Of a DNA stretch of 35,521 nt, positions 18,050 to 26,263 are shown piece after piece (the stretch's first letter is position 1; each line of letters opens with the position of its first letter). Source of the stretch: an uncultured Verrucomicrobiales bacterium. GTDB taxonomy: Bacteria > Verrucomicrobiota > Verrucomicrobiia > Verrucomicrobiales > Akkermansiaceae. The notes under the pieces were generated by a model, which did not search any database, was not told the DNA's origin, and saw nothing but the letters and a program-made list of their open reading frames with translations. Location of the stretch: contig CAJXVQ010000006.1 of assembly GCA_913060685.1 (NCBI GenBank), forward strand, positions 1-35,521, given 5' to 3'. The translations under genes and the position numbers were made by a program.

Positions 18050-18883
18050 CTAGCTGTTGAGCTGAAAGTTGAAGGGAATGGCCTTTTTGACACTCACGAC
18101 TTGGCCGAGCGCATTCTTAGCCGGGCGAAAACGGTAACGGCGGGCCGCACTGATGGCGGATTGATCAAGAGATGAATGCCCGCTGCTCTGAGAAATCTGG
18201 CAACTGGAAACCTTTCCCGAGGCTCCCACCGTGACTGTCACGACCACGCGGCCCTGCAAACCCTTCCGTCTGGCGCTTTTGGGGTAATTCGGAGTTCCCC
18301 GGGAAACGACGGATGCCTGCTGAACGATTTTTTGAGCAAGGCCCGCGCGCCTCTGTTGTTCGCGTTTTGCAAGCTCGGCCTGGCTTGGACCGCTGCGATT
18401 TACCGGGGTGGTATTCTTCGCAACCGCCGTTGCTTTCCGGGTCTTTGTCGGTTCGCTTGGCTCGGCCTTTTTGGCAAACGGATTTTCGAAGTCCAACTCC
18501 TCAAGCACGAGCAGGTCCGGAGTGGTTTCCAGCGTCAACGGAACTTTGACGAATTTGGGCGGGTCACTCGAAGGAGCGGGAGCTTGAACCACAGTGAAAT
18601 CAGGGCTGGAAGGGGTCGTGATGAGCCGTTGTGGCGCGAAATCAACCTGCGGTTTCACCTTCTTCACCGGTTCGACGTAGTGCATCGTGAGGTTTTCAGG
18701 ATGAACGGTGGTCTCTGTGAAAACCTGATGGGCCCGGATGATCAAGGCCAACGCACCGCACATTGCACCCGTTCCCAGCACTGCCACCACGAGGGAAGCA
18801 GAGAGTCGTTTTCCATATCCGGAGAGTCGGGTCTGGAGAGTGGGTGCGTTTTGCATGCCACTTGATACGCCTTGATTCGCCAT
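18050..18883 (-). CDS. tonB: TonB-type energy transducer
   Basis: A 277-residue inner-membrane protein that links the proton motive force to outer-membrane receptors. A cytoplasmic N-terminus of about 25 residues precedes one transmembrane helix (LSASLVVAVLGTGAMCGALA). A Pro/Lys/Glu-rich periplasmic linker follows (VEPVKKVKPQV, FAKKAEPSEPTKTRKA). The C-terminal TonB domain covers about the last 85 residues: TPNYPKSARRKGLQGRVVVT, VGASGKVSSCQISQSSGH and SAISAARRYRFRPAKN. The open frame reaches a TTG at 18898, but I chose ATG 18883, which has AGAAGA just upstream. No exbB or exbD is present. It is followed on the same strand by the receptor gene, 101 bases on, so this TonB is probably dedicated to that receptor. 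Confidence 0.92.
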   Translation of the reverse strand: MANQGVSSGMQNAPTLQTRLSGYGKRLSASLVVAVLGTGAMCGALALIIRAHQVFTETTVHPENLTMHYVEPVKKVKPQVDFAPQRLITTPSSPDFTVVQAPAPSSDPPKFVKVPLTLETTPDLLVLEELDFENPFAKKAEPSEPTKTRKATAVAKNTTPVNRSGPSQAELAKREQQRRAGLAQKIVQQASVVSRGTPNYPKSARRKGLQGRVVVTVTVGASGKVSSCQISQSSGHSSLDQSAISAARRYRFRPAKNALGQVVSVKKAIPFNFQLNS

Positions 18884-18943
18884 TCTTCTGTCGCGCAATT
18901 GTAATCTATTAGCGCTCAGTTGTCTTTGGCTGTCAAATGACGC

Positions 18944-18959
18944 CCAATTGTAAAATTGG
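18944..18959. promoter_or_regulatory. Inverted repeat between araC-type gene and tonB
   Basis: CCAATT-GTAA-AATTGG is a perfect six-pair inverted repeat in the 95-base gap between the AraC-type gene and tonB. There is no T-run, so it looks more like a protein-binding site than a terminator. Its half-site shares CAATTG with the two CGCAATTG sites near the starts of tonB and the receptor gene. Confidence 0.4.
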
Positions 18960-18978
18960 CCCCATCAACGTGATCGAA

Positions 18979-19371
18979 TCATCGACTCCCGATCTGATTC
19001 CCGCACCGCTTGTGGATGAGCTTTTTCAGCCGCAGAGGGGGAATTCCGTAATAACCCTTTATTTCGGTCGAAAAGTGAGAGTAGTGTCGGAAACCAAGGT
19101 TTTTAGCGATATCGTGGAGGTCTTCGCCCTCCTGAATCAATCTTCGTGCGAGAACCGCACGATATTGACGAAAGAAGTTTTTAGGTTTCATTCCAACCAC
19201 CCGGTCAAGCGCGACCTCGAAATCACGGACTTTCATCCCCAGACGCTCGGCCACACTATTCACCATAAACCCCTCATCATGAGCAATCGCAAGGATATCC
19301 CGGCCATCCCGGTCGACGACGTGATCCCCTCTTCGGTCAAACTGGCCATCGGAAAATGCTTCGCTTATCAT
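18979..19371 (-). CDS. Short AraC-family transcriptional regulator (DNA-binding domain only)
   Basis: A 130-residue protein that is essentially the double helix-turn-helix DNA-binding domain of AraC/XylS regulators. The first helix-turn-helix is about residues 35-60 (FMVNSVAERLGMKVRDFEVA) and the second about 80-110 (LIQEGEDLHDIAKNLGFRHY, then SHFSTEIKGYYGIPPLRLKK). The family signature (I..+...GF...S.F...FK...G.+P...+) is clear, though the usual final FK...G..P reads IKGYYGIPP. There is no ligand-binding domain, so the input signal is unknown; it may act with a partner. The start ATG is at 19371; no Shine-Dalgarno sequence is visible. It lies between tonB (same strand) and the divergent signalling operon starting at 19504, and could regulate either. 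Direct repeats start six bases upstream of its start codon. Confidence 0.88.
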   Translation of the reverse strand: MISEAFSDGQFDRRGDHVVDRDGRDILAIAHDEGFMVNSVAERLGMKVRDFEVALDRVVGMKPKNFFRQYRAVLARRLIQEGEDLHDIAKNLGFRHYSHFSTEIKGYYGIPPLRLKKLIHKRCGNQIGSR

Positions 19372-19376
19372 ACGTA

Positions 19377-19409
19377 TTTAGTCTAGAAATGGTGGAGATT
19401 TAGCCTAGA
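19377..19409. promoter_or_regulatory. Two 11-bp direct repeats, 22 bp apart, in a divergent promoter
   Basis: TTTAGTCTAGA (19377-19387) and TTTAGCCTAGA (19399-19409) differ at one base. Their starts are exactly 22 bases apart, about two DNA turns, so a protein could contact both on one face. They lie between the AraC-type gene (start 19371, minus) and the methyltransferase gene (start 19504, plus). AraC-family proteins often bind direct repeats, so autoregulation and control of the operon are reasonable inferences. Confidence 0.6.
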
Positions 19410-19503
19410 GGGGGATAAGCAATATCAGGACGCTAACTCACTGTATGCGTATTGCAATTCGTTTATTCGCTCTTAAGCTCTCATCCTCAGGTTTCTCTCC
19501 CGA

Positions 19504-20928
19504 ATGTCCGCAAACTTATCCAATTTGAATACCACCGTCGCGTGTAAAAACAGCCAAGGTCAGCAGATTGCGGCGAATGTTTTGCGCCTCAGAAGATATT
19601 CCGCCACGTTTGAGGTCTACAACCCATTCAGTCTCCTGCAACTCTCGGAGGTGATGCACGGATTTCAGATTCGTCTCGATGATCGCGTCGTCTACTCCGG
19701 CGATGCCATTGTCTCGAATTTGGTCAACACCGGCATTCTTCTGATTTGTGAAGTCACCCTGAGTGATGCTTGGCTGGATATCGACTTCCTTTCAGATCGG
19801 GAGGGCACCCTCCCGCTTGACCGCCAGTTCTCCTCCTTCCTGAACGAGTGGAAAATCGCGAACCAAGTCGATCCGGAGTTCAAGATGATCACCGCGGATT
19901 TACAAAGTCTCCTCGTGGGCTTGCAGCGCTGGATGGAACATGCCGATCTCGGACTGCGCACATCGACCACCGGCGATCTGGAGGAATTGGAGGAAAAAAC
20001 CATCAGAGGTCTGGAAGAACAGCTTGCTGAGCAGGTCCACGAAGCCATGGGGGACTTCGAGGTTTCCGCCCGGAACATCCCAAAGGACAATCAAGCCGCT
20101 CACAAATTCTACGTTCGCCGCCAGATTCATCCGCTGGTGCTGTGCTCCCCTTTCGCTTACCGGACCTTCTACAAGCCACTGGGATACGCCGGTGACTACG
20201 AAATGGTCAACATGATGCTGCGCTCCCCCTACGAGGGCGCTTCGCTCTTTGCCAAGTCAATCAACTGCGCCTTTCTTAAGACCGCACCCGTAGAGGCGCA
20301 TCGCAATCGCATCACCTACCTGAAGACAATCCTTGACGAGGCCGCCGGGAAAAGCGGAAACCGCAAAGCACGGATCCTCAACCTCGGCTGTGGTCCTGCT
20401 CACGAAGTCCGGTCCTTTATGCGCTCTTCTGAATTAAGCAGCCGCTGTGAATTCACCCTCCTCGATTTCAATGACGAAACCCTTCGCTTCACCGGAGAAT
20501 CTCTCGAAGAATTAAAAAACCAATACGGTCGGGACACCGAAATCCACCTCATCAAGCGCTCGGTCCACCAGCTCCTCAAACAAGCCAACACCGGCGATGC
20601 CGACTTGGACTGGGACGGCTACGATTTAGTCTACTGCGCCGGCTTATTCGACTACCTCTCGCAGAGGGTTTGCCGCCGCCTGACCGATGTCTTTTTCAAA
20701 CTCGTCCGCCCCGGAGGCAAAGTCGTAGTCACCAACGTTTCATCGACCAACCCCAGCATCGGCTGGATGGAATACCTCCTCGAATGGAATCTCGTCTACC
20801 GCAACGATGAAGAAATGAGAGATCTTGTTCCGAAAACCGTCCGCCCCGAGGCCGCTTCCGTCCTAGCTGATAAAACCGGAGTGAACCTCTTTCTCGAAGT
20901 TGAGAAACCCAGCCTGATCCGAGTGTGA
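19504..20928 (+). CDS. PhcB-like SAM-dependent methyltransferase (putative fatty-acid methyl ester signal synthase)
   Basis: A 474-residue soluble protein. Residues about 10-100 form a PilZ-like beta domain (VLRLRRYSATFEVYNPFSLL), though the full c-di-GMP motif RxxxR...(D/N)xSxxG is not present. A helical middle segment (about 120-200) leads to HPLVLCSPFAYRTFYKPLGY and AGDYEMVNMM, then AHRNRITYL. I recall this GYAGD...AHRNR block from PhcB-type proteins. The methyltransferase fold starts at about 285: SAM motif I ILNLGCGPAHEV (about 291), an acidic end of strand 2 (TLLDFNDE, near 320), and YDLVYCAGLFDYL. In Ralstonia, PhcB makes 3-hydroxy fatty acid methyl esters used for quorum sensing. Its stop overlaps the next start in TGATG, so translation is coupled to the sensor kinase. 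The methyltransferase call is secure; the PhcB assignment rests on motifs and neighbours. Confidence 0.8.
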   Translation: MSANLSNLNTTVACKNSQGQQIAANVLRLRRYSATFEVYNPFSLLQLSEVMHGFQIRLDDRVVYSGDAIVSNLVNTGILLICEVTLSDAWLDIDFLSDREGTLPLDRQFSSFLNEWKIANQVDPEFKMITADLQSLLVGLQRWMEHADLGLRTSTTGDLEELEEKTIRGLEEQLAEQVHEAMGDFEVSARNIPKDNQAAHKFYVRRQIHPLVLCSPFAYRTFYKPLGYAGDYEMVNMMLRSPYEGASLFAKSINCAFLKTAPVEAHRNRITYLKTILDEAAGKSGNRKARILNLGCGPAHEVRSFMRSSELSSRCEFTLLDFNDETLRFTGESLEELKNQYGRDTEIHLIKRSVHQLLKQANTGDADLDWDGYDLVYCAGLFDYLSQRVCRRLTDVFFKLVRPGGKVVVTNVSSTNPSIGWMEYLLEWNLVYRNDEEMRDLVPKTVRPEAASVLADKTGVNLFLEVEKPSLIRV

Positions 20929-23561
20929 TGCCGGAAAAATCAAACTTCCAAGGCCGGAACCTCTGGCAGAAATTTGAAGAAAACGAAGTTCGTATTCGTG
21001 CCGTCCACTTTCAGCGGGGCGTCTTTTTTGGAGGGGGCTTCATGGTCCTCGGCTCGTCTCTCGATTTCTTCGTCTATCCCCAACATCTGCTTCCGTTCTT
21101 TCTCGCCCGGGTCATCACCTTTGGCCTCCTCTTTCTCGCGCTCATCCCCCTTTCACTGAGCGATTCGCCGAAGATTATCAGACTCACGAGCCACTGGATG
21201 GTCTCTCTTCCCATGGTCGCGATCGGCTGGATGATCTACTATACCAACAATGGCGAATCACCCTACTACGCAGGACTCAATCTCGTCCTGGTCGGTGCGA
21301 GCCTCATCCTCCGATGGCGTTTTTCGGACAGTGTCATCAATGCCTGTATCTGCCTCCTCGGCTACATTGCAATGATTAGCTTTCTCCCGGGTAAGCCATC
21401 GGTTTTGTTCAACAACGCCTACTTCATCGGAGTGACGGCAGTCTTCGCATGCGCCGGCACCTACTTCTACAACCAACTCCGTTTTCGTGAGTTCGTCTTG
21501 CGGGATGAATTGGACACCAACCAAAAAGCCCTCGAAGAAAACAACGCCAAACTCAAGGCACTCGATGAAGCCAAAACCCGCTTCTTCGCCAACATCAGCC
21601 ACGAACTGCGGACACCACTCACCCTCATCCTGGGACCGGTGGAAAACCTCAAAAACATGCCCTCCCTACAGGCGGACCCCAAAGTCCGTGACACCCTGGA
21701 AACTCTCTCCGAGAACGGTTTCAGATTGCTCCGCCTCATTAACGATCTCCTTGATCTCGTCCGCCTCGACACCGGTGACGTTCCGCTTCGCCCTGAGAAC
21801 ATCAACCTCCCGGAATTCCTTGGTCAACTCGGCACCAGCCTCCGCCCCATGGCCGAGACCCAGCAGATCTCGCTTCAAGTGGAAAGCAATCTCCCCAAGC
21901 GCCCGATCCTCTTCTACGATCGGAATCAGCTCGAGAAAATTATCCTGAATCTCAGTATCAATGCCCTGAAATTCACTCCCGCCGGAGGCAAGGTGACCCT
22001 TGGATTGTCCGAGGAGGAGGAGCATTTCACCCTCACCGTCAGCGACACCGGCAAGGGCATGAACGAGGCAGAACTGGCCCGAATTTTCGAGCGATTTTGG
22101 CAAGCCGATGGCTCATCGAAAAGGAAGGCTCGCGGAACCGGAATCGGTCTCGCCCTCGTCAAGAGCCTCACTGAAAATCTCGATGGAGAAATCGAAGTGG
22201 AGTCCGAACCCGGAGAAGGAACGACTTTCACTCTACGCTTCCCCATCCGGATCGCCGAGAAGGAAGAATCCGAGGAAATCGAAATCCTCCCTGCCGAGGA
22301 GGCTGATGAATTCGACAAGCTTCACGACAAGGCCCGCCTGGCCGCCGCCAGTCCCAGACAACACCAAACCGCACAGGCCTCCGGACACAATACCGCCACC
22401 CGGTCGACCAGCGAACGAGCCACCGTCCTGGTCGTCGATGACGAATCAGGCATGCGAAGTTACATCGCCTCCCAGCTCGAGGATTATCACCTCCTGCAAG
22501 CCTCCGATGGCAGACAAGGCTGGGAACTCGCAAAACAACACATTCCCGATCTCATCGTCCTCGATCTCATGATGCCGGAAATGGATGGCATGGAAGTCTG
22601 CCGGCTCCTCCGGGAGCATCCTGCCACCGCCCGGATTCCCATCGTCCTCGTCACCGCTCATGCCGGGGATGCGCCACGGCTTGAAGCCATCCGCGCCGGC
22701 GTCAACGACTTCCTCACCAAGCCCTTCTCATCGGTAGAGCTCAAGGCCCGCATTAGCAACCTGCTCCTCACCGCAACCTTCGAGCGCGATCTCTCGATCA
22801 GCAACAAGGATCTCTCCCAGGCCCTCGAGCAACTCCAGGAAAACGAAGAGGAACTGGTCCGTGCCGAAAAACTCTCCTCCCTCGGCCGCATGAGCGCCGG
22901 GATTATCCACGAGATCAATAATCCCCTCAACTATGCGAAGACCTCCGTCCACATTCTCAAAACTTACTCCAGTCTCATCCCCGCGGATGAGAAGGAGGAC
23001 TATGATGATACTTTGGTCGACCTCGAGGATGGAGTCGAACGCGTCATCAACATCGTCACCGACCTCCGCGCCTTCACCAGAGGAGATGAAACCACCCGCC
23101 ATGTCTTGTCTCTTCGTAAGGTCGTCGAGACCACCTGCCGCCTCTTGGCCAGTGACCTCAGCGGCATCAATTTCACCTCTGAAATTCCCGAGGAAATCGA
23201 GCTGGAAGGAAACGACAACCAACTTTGCCAAGCCTTTGTCAACCTGATCCAAAACGCCTTACGGGCCACCGCCCATCGCGATGATCCCGTCATCAAGCTC
23301 ACTGCCCAGGCATCAGAAGGCGGAAGCATCCAAGTCCAGCTGGAAGACAACGGCGTCGGAATTCCTCCCGAAAACCAAGGCAAGATCTTTGACCCCTTCT
23401 TCACCACTCGCGACGTCGGGGATGGCATGGGCCTGGGCCTCAGCCTCACTCTGAAAATCATCGAGGGACACCGCGGACGGATCCATGTCGAAAGCGAGCC
23501 CGGCCACGGGGCCACCTTTACCATCTACTTTCCTCCACCCCATAATTCCCACGATTCGTGA
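20928..23561 (+). CDS. Membrane hybrid histidine kinase with two kinase modules (PhcS-PhcR-like fusion)
   Basis: An 877-residue sensor. Six transmembrane helices occupy about residues 29-185 with no large periplasmic domain, which suits a hydrophobic signal. First kinase: H-box FFANISHELRTPLT with H225, N-box LNLSINALKFT near 340, G-boxes DTGKGM and GTGIGLALVKSL near 404. Receiver: VVDDESGMRS, phosphoacceptor D546 in DLIVLDLMMPEMDG, lysine in FLTKPFS near 595. Second kinase: H-box GRMSAGIIHEINNPLNYAKT with H661, N-box FVNLIQNALRAT near 770, and DNGVGIPPEN through GMGLGLSLTLKIIEG. In Ralstonia the sensor PhcS and the receiver-kinase PhcR are separate; here the two units are in one chain in that order. 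The start ATG 20928 overlaps the previous stop. His225 to Asp546 to the second kinase is the likely phosphate route (inference). Confidence 0.9.
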   Translation: MPEKSNFQGRNLWQKFEENEVRIRAVHFQRGVFFGGGFMVLGSSLDFFVYPQHLLPFFLARVITFGLLFLALIPLSLSDSPKIIRLTSHWMVSLPMVAIGWMIYYTNNGESPYYAGLNLVLVGASLILRWRFSDSVINACICLLGYIAMISFLPGKPSVLFNNAYFIGVTAVFACAGTYFYNQLRFREFVLRDELDTNQKALEENNAKLKALDEAKTRFFANISHELRTPLTLILGPVENLKNMPSLQADPKVRDTLETLSENGFRLLRLINDLLDLVRLDTGDVPLRPENINLPEFLGQLGTSLRPMAETQQISLQVESNLPKRPILFYDRNQLEKIILNLSINALKFTPAGGKVTLGLSEEEEHFTLTVSDTGKGMNEAELARIFERFWQADGSSKRKARGTGIGLALVKSLTENLDGEIEVESEPGEGTTFTLRFPIRIAEKEESEEIEILPAEEADEFDKLHDKARLAAASPRQHQTAQASGHNTATRSTSERATVLVVDDESGMRSYIASQLEDYHLLQASDGRQGWELAKQHIPDLIVLDLMMPEMDGMEVCRLLREHPATARIPIVLVTAHAGDAPRLEAIRAGVNDFLTKPFSSVELKARISNLLLTATFERDLSISNKDLSQALEQLQENEEELVRAEKLSSLGRMSAGIIHEINNPLNYAKTSVHILKTYSSLIPADEKEDYDDTLVDLEDGVERVINIVTDLRAFTRGDETTRHVLSLRKVVETTCRLLASDLSGINFTSEIPEEIELEGNDNQLCQAFVNLIQNALRATAHRDDPVIKLTAQASEGGSIQVQLEDNGVGIPPENQGKIFDPFFTTRDVGDGMGLGLSLTLKIIEGHRGRIHVESEPGHGATFTIYFPPPHNSHDS

Positions 23562-23645
23562 ATCGATGGCAGACTCATCGAGAATGAAACCTCATAAAAA
23601 GTTTCTCTATCATTTCGAAATCATTACCTTCCTCCCAAAGACAGC

Positions 23646-24839
23646 ATGAGCACCCTGCCTCCACAAGACACCACCAACACACTTCCGACCATCCTCTTTG
23701 TGGATGACGAGGAGAAAACGAGGAAGCACTTCAAGCGCCTATTCCAACGACAGTTTAACATCCTCCTCGCTGAAGACGGAATTGAAGCCTTCAAGGTTTT
23801 TCAAGAATCCGTCACCGAAATCGGAGTGATCGTCACCGACCAACGGATGCCCAATGAAACCGGAACCGAGTTTCTCCAAAAAGCCGCGCTGCTCAAACCA
23901 GGGGTCATCCGCATCCTTTCCACTGCTTACGCAGAAGTCGATGCCGCCATTGATTCGGTGAACAAAGGAGGCGTCTATCGCTACATCACCAAGCCCTGGG
24001 AAGTCCCCGACCTGGAAGTCACCCTCACCCGCGCGGTCGAACTTTACCAACTTCAAAGCGAGCGGGACGAGCTCGTCCGGCAGAAATTGACCAGCCTTCA
24101 AAATCTCGCCGCCACCGAGCGGATTCACTCCCTGGCGGCCCTCGCCGTCTTCCAAAACACGGGCCTTCGTCACTGCTCCCGCGCCCTTCAGGCACTCGTG
24201 CAGCTCGCCGACCGACCGGGAGCGCCCGGCGCACTTCCAGCTCAAGGCAATCCAAACTGGGCCGAGATTTACCGTCACCACCGCCATTTTCTGGAAGTCG
24301 CTCACGCTCTCCTTCCCACCGGACTTGCAAACTCCGCTCCCCTGGATGATTCCAGTCTCGTTCCGGCGGCAGGCATCGTCCAAACAGTCTGCCAGACGGA
24401 CAACCGATTCCAGTGGACCGAGACGGAGCACAAGGGCATCGCCTGGCCCGGCCCCGCCGACCTCGTGACGCCGATCACCCAGCGTCTGTTTGAAGGATTG
24501 GGAGCGATTCTTTCACAAGCCGACCTCGTCGGCGCCAGAGAAGCCGAAAACGGCGTTGAACTCTCCATCTCCACCCTCGCCTTCCAACATGGCCTGCAGC
24601 CCCTGCTCTCACCAAGCTTCCCGGATGGACCTGAAAAAAACCGGAGTCTGCAGGTGACCTCCGCCTTCCTCGAGTGGGCCCATCACGGGGGATCGATGCA
24701 AATCCTGCCGGACCCCTCCAGCCGCACCATCACCCTGCGACTCGGCCTCGCTTCTCCAGGACCGATCCACGATCCATGGGAAACGTTGGCCGCCGACCTC
24801 GTTGCCAACGATCTCTTTTGGCAACGTCACCTCGACTAA
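23646..24839 (+). CDS. Response regulator with unassigned C-terminal domain (PhcQ-like)
   Basis: A 397-residue cytoplasmic protein. The receiver domain is at about residues 12-130: ILFVDDEEKTRKHF (acidic pocket), D65 as phosphoacceptor in IVTDQRMPNETGTEFL, LSTAYAEVDAA (switch Thr/Ser position), and RYITKPWEVPDLE with the conserved Lys. A coiled helix follows (LYQLQSERDELVRQKLTSLQ), then about 240 residues with no DNA-binding motif, GGDEF or HD-GYP. The last part (FLEWAHHGGSMQILPDPSSR and TITLRLGLASPG) vaguely recalls the end of a histidine-kinase ATPase domain lacking its N and G boxes. PhcQ of Ralstonia is also a receiver protein without a clear DNA-binding output and sits in the same place in its operon. 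The 84-base gap from the kinase gene has no terminator. Probably phosphorylated by that kinase. Confidence 0.75.
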   Translation: MSTLPPQDTTNTLPTILFVDDEEKTRKHFKRLFQRQFNILLAEDGIEAFKVFQESVTEIGVIVTDQRMPNETGTEFLQKAALLKPGVIRILSTAYAEVDAAIDSVNKGGVYRYITKPWEVPDLEVTLTRAVELYQLQSERDELVRQKLTSLQNLAATERIHSLAALAVFQNTGLRHCSRALQALVQLADRPGAPGALPAQGNPNWAEIYRHHRHFLEVAHALLPTGLANSAPLDDSSLVPAAGIVQTVCQTDNRFQWTETEHKGIAWPGPADLVTPITQRLFEGLGAILSQADLVGAREAENGVELSISTLAFQHGLQPLLSPSFPDGPEKNRSLQVTSAFLEWAHHGGSMQILPDPSSRTITLRLGLASPGPIHDPWETLAADLVANDLFWQRHLD

Positions 24840-24847
24840 TCAGCCAA

Positions 24848-24875
24848 GGTCGCATGATCCGTCCCGGTCATGACC
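24848..24875. other. Imperfect hairpin between convergent genes
   Basis: GGTCGCATGA (24848-24857) pairs imperfectly with TCATGACC (24868-24875). It lies in the 43-base space between the response regulator and the convergent oxidoreductase gene. With no T-run, it is only a weak candidate for a shared terminator. Confidence 0.3.
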
Positions 24876-24882
24876 ATTCGTC

Positions 24883-26199
24883 CTAGACCTTGATCTCCCA
24901 GCCCTTGCGATACTCTTTCGTGAGGAGCTTGTTCGCGGCTTCATCGTTCGTGATTTTGAACTTCGCAGCGTCCCAATCCAGCGCTTTCCCGGCGCGATGC
25001 GCCACGTTCCCGAGGAGATTGTGCTCAATGAGACTCCCCGAGTAATCGAAGTTACAGAGAGTCTTCCCTTCCCCGCGGCAAGCCTTCAACCACTCGTTGT
25101 AGTGCCCCGCTGACGGTGCGATGGTCTGCCCGGGCAGCTGGTAATTCTTGAACTGATCCGAGGGGCTCAAAACATTCTTCCCGTAGTCGGAAACCAGTAC
25201 TCCTTTCTCACCCACAAAGGCCACCCCGATTCCCCATTTATTGATCTCGGTATCGTTCCCCACCATCGGCTGCAGCACCTCACTCCGGCGCTTCATCCCC
25301 TCCGGTCCGTGATACCAAACCACCTTCACATCATCAGGATGATCCCACGTAATCTCCTGCCAGGGAGCTGCCCCAATCGCATCGGGTGCCGGTCCTTGAG
25401 AAGAGATCCGGGTGGGATGGCGCAGCTCCAGAGCCCACCACGCCAAGTCGATTAAGTGGCTTCCCATGTCTCCGGGCACACCATTGCCAAACTCCCAACG
25501 GCGGTTCCAATTCAAATTGCCACCCTTCCAATACCCTTCGTTATAAGCCCGATCTGCGGCCGGCCCAAGCCAGACATCCCAGTCAAAGTAATCCGGCACC
25601 GGCTGCGCCTCGAGCACCGCCTTGCCCACATCTTTGATGCTTCGGTTACACCAAACGTGCGCCTCCTTCACCCGGCCAATCGCTCCGGCCTGGATCAACT
25701 CCACTGCCCGGCGGTAATTCCCGGTCGCATGAATCTGCGTTCCCATCTGGGTGGCGATCTTGCCCTTTTGCCCGGCATAAACTTCCTGCATCCAGCGCGC
25801 CTCCTGCACCGTGTGAGCCAGCGGCTTCTCGCAATAAACATGCTTCCCCGCTTTCATCGCCGCAATCGCGGCCGGAGCATGATGATGGTCCGCCGTGCTG
25901 ATGACCACCGCATCGATCTCGGGATTGCTCACCACTTCACGCCAGTCGGTCGTCGTCTTCGCCCCTTTGAACCGACCCTGCACTGCCGCCAAGGTCTTCC
26001 GGTTGATATCGCAGAGCGTGTGAATGTTCTCCCCCTTCACCCCGTTCAGATTGGAGCCACCCCGCCCACCTGAGCCAATGATTCCCATGTTAAGCTTGGA
26101 GTTAGGCGACTGCGCCCGGGTCGCTGAAGGAGCCAGTGCCGAAGCGAGACCGAGTCCGACGAACTTTCGTCGGCTGAGATTTTGGTGATGATCGTTCAT
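24883..26199 (-). CDS. Tat-exported Gfo/Idh/MocA family oxidoreductase
   Basis: A 438-residue NAD(P)-dependent oxidoreductase, probably acting on a sugar or cyclitol in the periplasm. A twin-arginine signal (SRRKFVGLGLASALAPSATR) is at residues 8-30. The Rossmann fold begins with LNMGIIGSGGRGG near 36-48; the family EKP motif appears in HVYCEKPLAHTVQEA. The catalytic/substrate half includes GVPGDMGSHLIDLAWWAL, whose His-Asp pair matches the family's usual position, and a C-terminal GSLIEHNLLGNVAHRAGKAL typical of verrucomicrobial and planctomycetal members. The ATG at 26199 is chosen because the Tat signal starts eight residues later; the frame is open to 26673 but that part overlaps the divergent gene. 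It is divergent from the DUF1080 gene with 64 bases between, a pairing seen widely in these phyla. The substrate is not known. Confidence 0.93.
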   Translation of the reverse strand: MNDHHQNLSRRKFVGLGLASALAPSATRAQSPNSKLNMGIIGSGGRGGSNLNGVKGENIHTLCDINRKTLAAVQGRFKGAKTTTDWREVVSNPEIDAVVISTADHHHAPAAIAAMKAGKHVYCEKPLAHTVQEARWMQEVYAGQKGKIATQMGTQIHATGNYRRAVELIQAGAIGRVKEAHVWCNRSIKDVGKAVLEAQPVPDYFDWDVWLGPAADRAYNEGYWKGGNLNWNRRWEFGNGVPGDMGSHLIDLAWWALELRHPTRISSQGPAPDAIGAAPWQEITWDHPDDVKVVWYHGPEGMKRRSEVLQPMVGNDTEINKWGIGVAFVGEKGVLVSDYGKNVLSPSDQFKNYQLPGQTIAPSAGHYNEWLKACRGEGKTLCNFDYSGSLIEHNLLGNVAHRAGKALDWDAAKFKITNDEAANKLLTKEYRKGWEIKV

Positions 26200-26263
26200 A
26201 ATTGTTAGCGGTTTTGTCGAGGTATCCCGCAAGAATGCGATCCTGACTCCGTATTGCAAGATC

